Positions 48,931-61,091 of a stretch of DNA of 64,000 nucleotides are shown here, piece by piece. The position numbers were made by a program, and so were the translations under genes. Every line of letters begins with the position of its first letter. The first letter of the stretch is position 1. The stretch is from Mycobacterium innocens (lineage in GTDB: Bacteria > Actinomycetota > Actinomycetes > Mycobacteriales > Mycobacteriaceae): NCBI RefSeq assembly GCF_900566055.1, contig NZ_UPHQ01000276.1, forward strand, positions 1 through 64,000, given 5' to 3'. The notes under the pieces were generated by a model that saw only the letters and a program-made list of their open reading frames with translations, was not told the DNA's origin and made no database searches.

Positions 48931-49836
48931 CTAGCGGATCGCGCCGACGATATCGCCGGACATGGCGCCCAGCTGTGCCGACCACGAGCCCCAGCCGTTG
49001 TCGCCGCCGCCCGGGAAGTCGAAGTGACCGTTGTGCCCGCCGACGTTGCGATACTGCTGGTAGAACGACCTACTGTCACCCATCGCCGCGCCGGCCTGAC
49101 CGATCATGGCGGCAGGATCACTGGCACCCAGGTTGGTCGGGCTCCATACCCACACCCGGGTGTTGTTCTGCGCCAGCAGAGCGACATGCACGCACGGGTC
49201 GTGCCACTTCCACCGGCCCAGCTGTGGGGCACCCCACATGCCGTTGCCGTCCACACCGCCGAACTCCTGCAGACCGGCGAGGATCGCGCCGTTGGTGGTG
49301 GTGCTCGACGGGTACAGAAACCCGGACAGCGATCCGGCGAAGCCGAATCGGTCCGGGTGGAACGCGGCCAGGGCCATTGCGCCATAGCCGCCCTGAGATG
49401 CGCCGACGGCGGCGTGACCACCGGGTGCCAGGCCCTTGTTGGCCGCCAGCCAATCGGGAAGCTCACTGGATAGGAAGGTTTCCCACTGCTTGCTGCCGTC
49501 CTGTTCCCAGTTGGTGTACATACTGTAGGCACCGCCGGCCGGGGCAACCACCGAGATTCCCTTGCCGGCCAGGGTGTTCATCGCGTTACCCGCGGTAACC
49601 CAGTTGCTGACATCCGGGCCGGCGTTGAAGGCATCCAGCAGGTACACCGCGTGCGGGCCGCTGCCCAGGAACGCGACCGGGATATCGCGGCCCATGGCGC
49701 CGGACGGCACCATCAGGGTCTCGTAGGGGGCGGCTTTGGCCGTGCCCGACGATCCTGCAGCCGCGGTGACACCGCCCAACGCGATCGACAGCGCCGCAAC
49801 GCAGAGCAGCCGTAGCAACACCGACAGACCCCTCAT
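48931..49836 (-). CDS. fbpD: MPT51/FbpD, antigen 85-related exported protein
   Basis: A 301-residue secreted protein with a signal peptide (MRGLSVLLRLLCVAALSIALGG) and the antigen 85 alpha/beta-hydrolase fold (APYETLMVPSGAMGRDIPVAF, WVTAGNAMNTLAGKG, MYTNWEQDGSKQW). In M. tuberculosis MPT51 the nucleophile position is alanine; here it reads GASQGGYGA, with Ser147. The catalytic histidine of antigen 85 is still replaced, by asparagine (GGDNGWGSW against NGTHSWEYW), so mycolyltransfer is unlikely. MPT51 is thought to bind carbohydrate or fibronectin. ATG 49836 follows GGAGG; ATG 49848 is possible. Confidence 0.92.
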   Translation of the reverse strand: MRGLSVLLRLLCVAALSIALGGVTAAAGSSGTAKAAPYETLMVPSGAMGRDIPVAFLGSGPHAVYLLDAFNAGPDVSNWVTAGNAMNTLAGKGISVVAPAGGAYSMYTNWEQDGSKQWETFLSSELPDWLAANKGLAPGGHAAVGASQGGYGAMALAAFHPDRFGFAGSLSGFLYPSSTTTNGAILAGLQEFGGVDGNGMWGAPQLGRWKWHDPCVHVALLAQNNTRVWVWSPTNLGASDPAAMIGQAGAAMGDSRSFYQQYRNVGGHNGHFDFPGGGDNGWGSWSAQLGAMSGDIVGAIR

Positions 49837-49973
49837 GTCCACCTCCATCGTGTATCGCTGCGTGATGCCCGCAGCGCCCGACCCTGCGGCGGGTTCGAGG
49901 CATGCCCCGGCCCGCAAGGTAGCTAACCACACGGCACACAACCGGATAAAGGGGAGATAACGCAGAAATAACC

Positions 49974-50005
49974 AACGGCGGCGACCCCGAAGGGTCGCCG
50001 CCGTT
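49974..50005 (-). terminator. Terminator hairpin after fbpA
   Basis: Fourteen-base perfect arms 49974-49987 and 49992-50005 with a TTCG tetraloop on the minus strand lie 40 bases beyond the fbpA stop. GGTTATTTC follows in the direction of transcription. It would limit read-through into fbpD. Confidence 0.75.
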
Positions 50006-50045
50006 GAATGCGGGTTATCGGACGCCGTTGCGGCGCCCAGGGCGT

Positions 50046-51426
<1,381 letters not shown>

Positions 51427-51445
51427 CGGCCCGGCATTCGGGCCG
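51427..51445 (-). terminator. Hairpin after aftB
   Basis: Seven-base arms CGGCCCG and CGGGCCG with a 5-base loop lie 16 bases beyond the aftB stop in the direction of transcription. It probably ends the glf-aftB operon before fbpA. Confidence 0.5.
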
Positions 51446-51461
51446 GATCGCTCACCCCGAA

Positions 51462-53378
51462 TCACTCCCGAGCCGGGGCCGGCGGCACGTCGGGCACCTC
51501 GAGCCCGCACCTGATGAGTTCGTTGAGCGGCACCCGATCAATCCGGTACCGGGTGAATTCGAAGGAGTGCACCACGTTGGACATAAAACGGCGCACGGTC
51601 AACGGCGCGCGCACCGAGTTCAGCACCGCCTGAGTCGCAGGGCATCGCAGGGCCGTCTCCGCCTGCGCCACCCAGGCCGGGTCGAGGTAACCCGGAACAC
51701 CCGGATACCACTTCACCCACGGACCGTCGGCGATCACCCAGTCGGGGAACAGGTTCTTGTCGTGGCCGATCCGGCCGTGCTTCAACCGTTCGGTGTGTTG
51801 GGCCAGCGGGTTTGCCAGCCCGATCTGGTCGATGACTCTCACATCGAGGCCCACGTTCATGCCCAGCATCCCCAAATTGGTGAAAAACACCGCGTGTTGC
51901 GGCTTTTGGGTGGCCGGGATACCGGGAGCGGTTCCCGGCGGGATCATGGGCACCAGATCCCACTGGTTGTAGTTGCCGGACGGCAGCAGCAGCGCGCCTT
52001 CGGGGGTGTTGTCGAGCGCGGTCAGCACTGCTGCCATCCGTGGGTAATCGAGATAGTCGGCGGCGGTCAGCGGATGGGCGCGTCCGGTGGCCTGCGCGTA
52101 GAAGCGGCGCTCGTCGACGATGCCCGTATAGGTGACGTGCGTGGCGTCGTCGCCCATCCCTGGCGAGTTCGCTGCCCACAGCGACCAGCCCGCCACACCC
52201 AGCCACAGGATGCTGACCACACCGGCCAGCCAGTAACCGGTCTCCTTGGAGAAGTCCTTGCCATCGGGCAGTAACACCGGAATTACCGCCACCGGAGCCA
52301 GTAAGCAGAAGAGCGGCGCCAGCAACACGCGGCCGTGCATGAAATCGCCGCCTTGCCGGATCCAGTACAGCGCCTGCAGCAGGCCGCTGCCGGCCATGAA
52401 GGCCACCGCCGCCGCCGGGCTCTGCACCGCCCGCGCCACCCGCCCGTAGTCGGGCGCCACCACCGGACGCAGGAACGACGGCCTGCGACGAGCCAGCATC
52501 AGAACCAGGCCAAGCGGCACCAAAAGCACGATCGGCACCCACAGGGCGTAGGGCCGGTTGAAATTCGAGAGATAGATCATGCCCTGCGACCACTTGTCGC
52601 CGGCGGCGTCCTTGGCCAGCGCGGTACCGGGCACCAACAACGCGTAGTAGCCCATCCGGAAGATCTGGTAGGTGACCGGCAGGAAGCCGCCGGCCACCAC
52701 GATCAGCACCCGGCGGCGCCAGGTCCGCGCCGCGACCAGCATCATGATCAAGGCCAGGCCGCCCAGCAGCGCCAGCTCCGGCCGGACCAGGACGCTGCAT
52801 CCCGCGACGAACGCCAGCGCACCGATGAACACCCGGCCGTGGGGACGGACCCGCAGCGGCTGCGCCCAGCACACCATCATCCACCACAGCAGCCCCAGAT
52901 AGATCAGCACCAGTCCGCTTTCCAGCCCTGAGGTGGCGAAGTCTCGCGCCGGCGGCACCGCGATGTAGACCAGCGCGCCGGCCGGCAACATGATCGCCCG
53001 GCGGCCGCGCAGGCTGGGTGCATACAACCGGCCGGTGCCGAGCATCAGCAGCGCCACGCCCAGCAACGACAGCACCAGGGCCACGGCCAGCGCCACGTAT
53101 TCCAGCCGCATCGGCCCGCCCACCCAGCTGGCCGCGTAGAGCAAATAGGTCCACACCGTCGAGGTGTTGGCCTCCACCCGCTCACCCATGTTGAACACCG
53201 GGCCGTTGCCGGCCAGCAGGTTGCGCACCGTGCGCAACACGATCAGCCCGTCGTCGGCGATCCAGCGTCGTTGCCACGCACCCCAGCCGAACAGCACGCA
53301 GATCACCACCACGCTGACCCACAGACTGATCCGGACCAGCGGCTCATAGGGAAAAACCGGCCACCTGACCCGCCGCAC
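51462..53378 (-). CDS. aftB: Terminal beta-(1,2)-arabinofuranosyltransferase AftB
   Basis: A 638-residue GT-C membrane enzyme equal to Rv3805c. Near the N-terminus the loop RWIADDGLIVLRTVRN carries the paired aspartates that define the catalytic site in this family; VEANTSTVWTYLLY follows, then about ten spans and a soluble C-terminal domain. AftB adds the terminal arabinose to which mycolates attach. GTG 53378 is chosen because it gives a length close to the family (627) and lies just after a 28-base palindrome; an upstream TTG at 53453 would put the palindrome inside the gene and overlap ubiA. Confidence 0.9.
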   Translation of the reverse strand: MRRVRWPVFPYEPLVRISLWVSVVVICVLFGWGAWQRRWIADDGLIVLRTVRNLLAGNGPVFNMGERVEANTSTVWTYLLYAASWVGGPMRLEYVALAVALVLSLLGVALLMLGTGRLYAPSLRGRRAIMLPAGALVYIAVPPARDFATSGLESGLVLIYLGLLWWMMVCWAQPLRVRPHGRVFIGALAFVAGCSVLVRPELALLGGLALIMMLVAARTWRRRVLIVVAGGFLPVTYQIFRMGYYALLVPGTALAKDAAGDKWSQGMIYLSNFNRPYALWVPIVLLVPLGLVLMLARRRPSFLRPVVAPDYGRVARAVQSPAAAVAFMAGSGLLQALYWIRQGGDFMHGRVLLAPLFCLLAPVAVIPVLLPDGKDFSKETGYWLAGVVSILWLGVAGWSLWAANSPGMGDDATHVTYTGIVDERRFYAQATGRAHPLTAADYLDYPRMAAVLTALDNTPEGALLLPSGNYNQWDLVPMIPPGTAPGIPATQKPQHAVFFTNLGMLGMNVGLDVRVIDQIGLANPLAQHTERLKHGRIGHDKNLFPDWVIADGPWVKWYPGVPGYLDPAWVAQAETALRCPATQAVLNSVRAPLTVRRFMSNVVHSFEFTRYRIDRVPLNELIRCGLEVPDVPPAPARE

Positions 53379-53384
53379 TGCGGG

Positions 53385-53412
53385 CCTGCGGGCCAGCGCG
53401 CTGGCCCGCAGG
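53385..53412. terminator. 28-base perfect palindrome between ubiA and aftB
   Basis: The sequence 53385-53412 is exactly self-complementary, with CCTGCGGGCC at one end and GGCCCGCAGG at the other. It begins 15 bases after the ubiA stop on the minus strand. It can form a 12-bp stem with a GCGC loop and may act as an attenuator or as a processing site within the operon. Confidence 0.55.
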
Positions 53413-53427
53413 GCCTTGAATCTCGAA

Positions 53428-54336
53428 CTAGCCGAAGGCAACAGCGGCCCCAACTGTTCCTATCCACGCCAGCGCCAGCAACTGCAACACCCGGTCGCGC
53501 AGTGCGATGTCTTCGGGCTCCCCGGCCAGCCCCCCATCGACGTCCACGGCGTAGCGCAGGATCGCGATGGTGAACGGGACCATCGACACCGCATACCACG
53601 ACCCCGAGTACCGGTCACGTTCGAACGCCCACAGCCCGTAGGACACCACCACGGCGGTGGCCGAGAGCGTCCAGACGAATCGAAGATAGGTGCTGGTATA
53701 GCTCTCCAGCGACTTGCGGATCGCCGCGCCGGTGCGCTCGGCCAGCTGCAGCTCGGCGTAACGCTTGCCGGCCACCATGAACAGCGACCCGAACGCCGCC
53801 GTCAGCAAGAACCACTGGGATAGCGGGATGTCGGCGGCCGCGCCGCCGGCGATGGCGCGGATCAGATACGCCGATGACACGATGCAGATGTCGATCACCG
53901 CTTGGTGCTTGAGGCCGTAGCAGTACCCCAGTTGCATGGCCAGGTAGACGGCCATCACCACGGCCAGGCTGGGGGTAAGCCACCAGGCGGTGGCCAGCGA
54001 GGCCACCCCCAGCACCGCCGCCACCGCGTAGGCCAGCCATTCGGGCACCACACCGGCGGCGATCGGGCGGAACCTCTTGGTGGGGTGCTCGCGATCAGCC
54101 TCCACATCGCGCACGTCATTGATCAGGTAGATCGCCGAGGCGGCCAGGCTGAACACCACGAACGCGACCGAAACCTTGGTCAGCACCTCGGCGTAGTCGT
54201 ATCGGACGCCGCGGCCCGCCGCGGCCAGCGGCGCGGCCAGGACCAGGACGTTTTTCACCCATTGCCGCGGGCGCATCGCCTTGACCACACCGGCAACCAG
54301 GTTGGCCGGAGGTCCGGTCACCAGGTCTTCACTCAT
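53428..54336 (-). CDS. ubiA: Decaprenyl-phosphate phosphoribosyltransferase UbiA
   Basis: A 302-residue UbiA-family prenyltransferase, the same length as Rv3806c. The first aspartate motif is NDVRDVEADREHPTKRFRP; the second is in the LKHQAVIDICIVSSAYLIRAIAG segment. There are about nine membrane spans. It joins decaprenyl phosphate to phosphoribosyl pyrophosphate, making the phosphorylated precursor of decaprenyl-phosphoryl-ribose. Mutations in this gene raise ethambutol resistance in M. tuberculosis by raising donor supply. ATG 54336 overlaps the phosphatase stop by four bases. Confidence 0.94.
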   Translation of the reverse strand: MSEDLVTGPPANLVAGVVKAMRPRQWVKNVLVLAAPLAAAGRGVRYDYAEVLTKVSVAFVVFSLAASAIYLINDVRDVEADREHPTKRFRPIAAGVVPEWLAYAVAAVLGVASLATAWWLTPSLAVVMAVYLAMQLGYCYGLKHQAVIDICIVSSAYLIRAIAGGAAADIPLSQWFLLTAAFGSLFMVAGKRYAELQLAERTGAAIRKSLESYTSTYLRFVWTLSATAVVVSYGLWAFERDRYSGSWYAVSMVPFTIAILRYAVDVDGGLAGEPEDIALRDRVLQLLALAWIGTVGAAVAFG

Positions 54337-54882
54337 ATCGACACCCCACTCTGCAGGCCGACGTCGAGTCGCACTGCAACGGCCGCGACGGCGGCGCCGA
54401 GCGCCACACCGGCGGCGACGTCGCTGGGGTAATGCACCCCCAGCAGTATTCGGGAAAGGGCCATCGGTGGCACCAGCACCGCCGCGCCCAGTCCGATGGG
54501 CAGGCCGGCGGCCCTGCTCATCAGGATGGCCGCGGCCGTGGTGGAGGTCGCGTGCGCCGACGGGAAGCTCAGCTGACTGGGCGTGCCGACATTGACCGCG
54601 ACTGCCGGATGGTGGGGCCGTTTGCGCCGGACCACCCGCTTGACCAATACCGCCACCGCGTGGGCGGCGAAGGCGCCGGCGCCGGCGACCAGCCAATCCC
54701 GGCGTCGCTGCGGGGAAACAACCGCCCCGAGCGCCGACACCGCCAGCCAGCCGATGCTGTGTTCGCCGAAGTACGAAAGCCCCTGGGCCACCGTCAGCGA
54801 TTCCGGGCGGTCGGCCAGCGCCGACTGAACGGCCACGATTGCAGCGGCTTCGCCGTGCGCCGATGCCCCCAACGGACGGGCT

Positions 54883-54890
<8 letters not shown>
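54333..54890 (-). CDS. PAP2-family membrane phosphatase (Rv3807c homologue)
   Basis: A 185-residue membrane protein with the three PAP2 phosphatase motifs: KRVVRRKRP, FPSAHATST (PSAH), and SRILLGVHYPSDVAAG. It is the likely decaprenylphosphoryl-5-phosphoribose phosphatase that acts between UbiA and DprE1, a role proposed for Rv3807c, although other phosphatases may substitute. It overlaps glfT2 by eight bases and ubiA by four, so the three are translationally coupled. Confidence 0.88.
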
Positions 54891-58064
<3,174 letters not shown>

Positions 58065-58169
58065 TTATCCGACCCCGCTGCCAAAACCCGACTTGGCGGC
58101 TCGCCCGAGTGAGGGTTCTCGCAGGTTTTAGGCAAGTGCGCAGGTTCTCATGTCCGTCGCCAGCCCAAC

Positions 58170-58188
58170 ATCGCACCTTTGGTGCGAT
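58170..58188. promoter_or_regulatory. Inverted repeat in the glf-erp divergent region
   Basis: ATCGCACC (58170-58177) and GGTGCGAT (58181-58188) are perfect arms around TTT. It lies 118 bases before glf and 130 before erp, so it could be an operator for either. No ORF covers it. Confidence 0.35.
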
Positions 58189-58317
58189 TGCCTCACGATT
58201 CGATATAGCCACTCTAGTCACACAAGCCTCACTCGTACCATCGACCTTGTGGGTTTCCTTCCGTCGACGACGGCGAGGGAGCCGACGCGATAAATAGTCC
58301 AGATTGAGGAGACTTCC

Positions 58318-59262
58318 GTGCCGAATCGACGCCGACGCAAGCTCTCGACCACCATGAGCGCAGTCGCGGCCCTGGCAGTTGCGAGTCCTTGTGCATACTT
58401 TCTCGTTTACGAATCGACCGCGGGAAGCAAACCGCCCGAGCACCACGAGTTTGTCCGGGCGGCAAGCGTGGCCGACTTGCCCGGCGAGCTGATGTCCGCC
58501 CTGTCGCAAGGGCTTTCGCAGTTCGGTATCAACCTGCCGCCGGTGCCAAGCCTGACCGGCAGCGGTGCCGCCGGCACCGGGCTGACCAGTCCGGGCCTCA
58601 CCAGCCCGGGTCTCACCAGCCCGGGGCTGACCAGTCCGGGTCTCACCAGCCCGGGGCTCACCAGCCCGGGGCTCACCAGCCCGGGCCTGACCAGTCCGAC
58701 GGGTTTGACGCCGTCGACGCCGGGATCGCTGGCCCTGCCGGGTACCACCTTGACGCCACCGACACCGGGGACAGCCGTGAATCCCGCGCTGACCAGCCCC
58801 ACCGGAGCCACGCCGGGCCTGACCAGCCCGACGGGGCTGGACCCCGCACTCGGCGGCGGCGCCAACGAGATTCCCATCACGACACCGGCCGGTCTGGACC
58901 CGGGCGCCGACGGCACCTACCCGATCCTGGGAGACCCGTCGTTGGGCTACGGGCCAGGCACCGGCTACGGGCCGGCGACCAGCCCGATCGGCACCGGCGG
59001 TGGCGCAGCCAGCAGCGGCGGCGGCGGGCTCCTCAACGACGTGATGCAGGCGGCCAATCAGCTGGGCGCCGGGCAGGCCATCGACCTGCTGAAGGGCGTG
59101 CTGATGCCGTCCATCATGCAGGCCATCCAGAACGGCGGCGCGGCGGCGCCGGCCGCTGGCGCACCTGCCGTCGGTGCGCCCGCCGTGACCCCGCCCGCGG
59201 TGCCGGCGGCCGCCGTACCGGTGGTGGCACCACCGGCAGCGCCGACAACGCCGGTCGCCTGA
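58318..59262 (+). CDS. erp: Exported repetitive protein Erp (PirG)
   Basis: A 314-residue exported protein. It has a signal sequence (RRRRKLSTTMSAVAALAVAS), a conserved N-terminal domain, a central region with eight tandem LTSPG-type pentapeptides, and a C-terminal Ala/Pro-rich hydrophobic tail (PAVPAAAVPVVAPPA). Erp is a surface virulence-associated protein whose repeat number and sequence vary among species. GTG 58318 is preceded by GAGGAG at good spacing. It is divergent from glf and is followed by a nested palindrome. Confidence 0.93.
   Translation: MPNRRRRKLSTTMSAVAALAVASPCAYFLVYESTAGSKPPEHHEFVRAASVADLPGELMSALSQGLSQFGINLPPVPSLTGSGAAGTGLTSPGLTSPGLTSPGLTSPGLTSPGLTSPGLTSPGLTSPTGLTPSTPGSLALPGTTLTPPTPGTAVNPALTSPTGATPGLTSPTGLDPALGGGANEIPITTPAGLDPGADGTYPILGDPSLGYGPGTGYGPATSPIGTGGGAASSGGGGLLNDVMQAANQLGAGQAIDLLKGVLMPSIMQAIQNGGAAAPAAGAPAVGAPAVTPPAVPAAAVPVVAPPAAPTTPVA
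58582..58701 (+). repeat. Eight 15-base tandem repeats in erp
   Basis: Eight contiguous 15-base units encode LTSPG seven times and LTSPT once. Units differ only at a few mainly synonymous positions (CTG/CTC, AGT/AGC, GGC/GGT/GGG), so the array has drifted since expansion while keeping the peptide. Confidence 0.9.
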
Positions 59263-59291
59263 GACCCTGCAGCCTCAAGAAAAACCTAGGG

Positions 59292-59376
59292 ACCTGTCAC
59301 CTGACGACACCGCAGAGTCGCCCCGGACGGCAGACCGTCCAGCACGTCAACACACTCTGCGGTGTCGTCGACAGGT
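59292..59376. terminator. Nested palindrome after erp
   Basis: Outer arms ACCTGTC/GACAGGT (59292-59298, 59370-59376), 16-base perfect arms (59303-59318, 59354-59369), and an inner GGACGG-CAGA-CCGTCC hairpin (59325-59340) form one 85-base structure. It lies 30 bases after erp and 60 before the amidase gene and probably ends erp transcription. Confidence 0.6.
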
Positions 59377-59437
59377 TTTCCACATAAATACCGTGTCGTC
59401 TCATTAGAAACATTAGACACACAAGTAACATCACCTG

Positions 59438-61069
59438 GTGGCGTCTCGCAGCCGTGCCCCGACGATGCTGGTCACCGCTTTCGCCGCCACGGTGGTCATC
59501 GTCGCGTGGGTGCTGAACCGTCCCGCTCACAGCATCCATGAGCGACCACCGGCGCAGGACACCCAACTCGTCGAGAAGCCGCTGATCGGCCTCGGCGGCG
59601 GCGTCACGGTACGCGAACTGACTCAGGACACGCCGTTTTCGTTGGTCGCATTGACCGGTGACCTGACCAGTACCTCGACGCGCGTGCGGGCCAAACGCCC
59701 CGACGGGTCGTGGGGGCCGTGGTACCAAGCCGAGTATGAAACCGCGGCGCCCGACGCGCCGGGCTCCGAACCCGGTGAGGGGCCGCGCAGCACCGATCCG
59801 GTGTTCGTCGGCACCACAACGACCGTCCAGGTCGCGGTCACCCGCCCGGTCGATGCGCCGGTGACCCAGCCGCCGGTCGCTGCCGAAACGAACCCGGCCG
59901 GCCTGGGCTATCGTCCGGCCACCAAGGAGCAGCCGTTCGGGCAGAACATCTCGGCGATCCTCATCTCGCCACCGCGGGCGCCGGCCCGAACGCAGTGGAC
60001 ACCACCGACCGGGGTCACGATGCCCGGCCAAGCGCCGCCCATCATCAGCCGTGCGGAATGGGGCGCCGACGAATCGCTGCGCTGCGGTAGCCCGCAATAC
60101 GACCGGGCGGTTCGCGCCGCGGTGATTCACCACACCGCCGGCAGCAACGATTATTCGCCCCTGGAGTCCGCCGGGATCGTCAAGGCCATCTACACGTATC
60201 ACAGCAAGACGCTGGGCTGGTGCGACATCGCCTACAACGCGCTGGTCGACAAGTACGGCCAGGTGTTCGAGGGCAGTGCCGGCGGCCTCACCAAACCGGT
60301 CGAGGCGTTCCACACCGGCGGATTCAACCGCGACACCTGGGGTGTGGCGATGATCGGCAACTTCGACGACGTCGCGCCGACACCGCTGCAACTCCGCGCC
60401 GTCGGGCGACTGCTCGGCTGGCGGCTGGGCATGGACGACGTCGACCCCAAGGGCACCGTGGAACTGGAGTCGGCCGGCAGCTCCTACACCACTTTTCCGG
60501 CTGGTGCGATAGCGCGGTTGCCGGCCATCTTCACCCACCGCGACGTCGGCAACACCGACTGCCCGGGCAATGCCGGTTACGCCCTGATGGACGAAATCCG
60601 GGACATCGCCGCGCATTTCAACGACCCCCCCGAGGAGTTGCTCAAGGCGCTGGAGGGTGGCGTGATCTACGAAGACTGGCAGGCGCTGGGCGGGATGAAC
60701 AGCGTGCTGGGCGCACCGACCTCGCCCGAGGCCGAAGCGGCGGGTGCGGCCCGGTACGCGACCTTCGCCAAGGGAGCGATGTACTGGTCGCCCGACACCG
60801 GCGCGCAGCCGGTCACCGGTGCGATTTACGATGCCTGGGCTTCGCTGAGCTACGAACGCGGGCCGCTCGGGCTGCCGACCAGCGCCGAAATCCAAGAACC
60901 GCTGCGGATCACGCAGAACTTCCAGCATGGGGTGTTGAACTTCGAACGGCTGACCGGCAATGTCACCGAGGTCGTCGACGGAATCACGACACCGCTGTCG
61001 ACTCAACCCCCGAGCGGCCCCGCAGTCCCTCCCGAACACTTCTCGCTGCCAACGCATCCAGTGAACTGA
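59438..61069 (+). CDS. Secreted N-acetylmuramoyl-L-alanine amidase with LGFP repeats (Rv3811 homologue)
   Basis: A 543-residue protein with an N-terminal signal anchor (MLVTAFAATVVIVAWVL), a linker, a PGRP/amidase_2 domain and C-terminal LGFP-type repeats. Zinc-ligand residues are in AVIHHTAGSND and HRDVGNTDCPGN; HTGGFNRDTWGVAMIGNFD supports the fold. The C-terminus has GAPTSPEAEAAG and PLGLPTSAEI repeats, which in related proteins bind the mycolyl-arabinogalactan layer. It would cleave the peptide from peptidoglycan. GTG 59438 lies six bases after TAACAT with no ribosome binding site. Confidence 0.9.
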   Translation: MASRSRAPTMLVTAFAATVVIVAWVLNRPAHSIHERPPAQDTQLVEKPLIGLGGGVTVRELTQDTPFSLVALTGDLTSTSTRVRAKRPDGSWGPWYQAEYETAAPDAPGSEPGEGPRSTDPVFVGTTTTVQVAVTRPVDAPVTQPPVAAETNPAGLGYRPATKEQPFGQNISAILISPPRAPARTQWTPPTGVTMPGQAPPIISRAEWGADESLRCGSPQYDRAVRAAVIHHTAGSNDYSPLESAGIVKAIYTYHSKTLGWCDIAYNALVDKYGQVFEGSAGGLTKPVEAFHTGGFNRDTWGVAMIGNFDDVAPTPLQLRAVGRLLGWRLGMDDVDPKGTVELESAGSSYTTFPAGAIARLPAIFTHRDVGNTDCPGNAGYALMDEIRDIAAHFNDPPEELLKALEGGVIYEDWQALGGMNSVLGAPTSPEAEAAGAARYATFAKGAMYWSPDTGAQPVTGAIYDAWASLSYERGPLGLPTSAEIQEPLRITQNFQHGVLNFERLTGNVTEVVDGITTPLSTQPPSGPAVPPEHFSLPTHPVN

Positions 61070-61091
61070 GATCCGGTTAGTCTTGCGTCTC

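Noticed and set aside
58582-58701. Regular short repeats that could suggest a CRISPR array
   Set aside because: The units are contiguous 15-mers without spacers and are translated in frame as LTSPG repeats of Erp.
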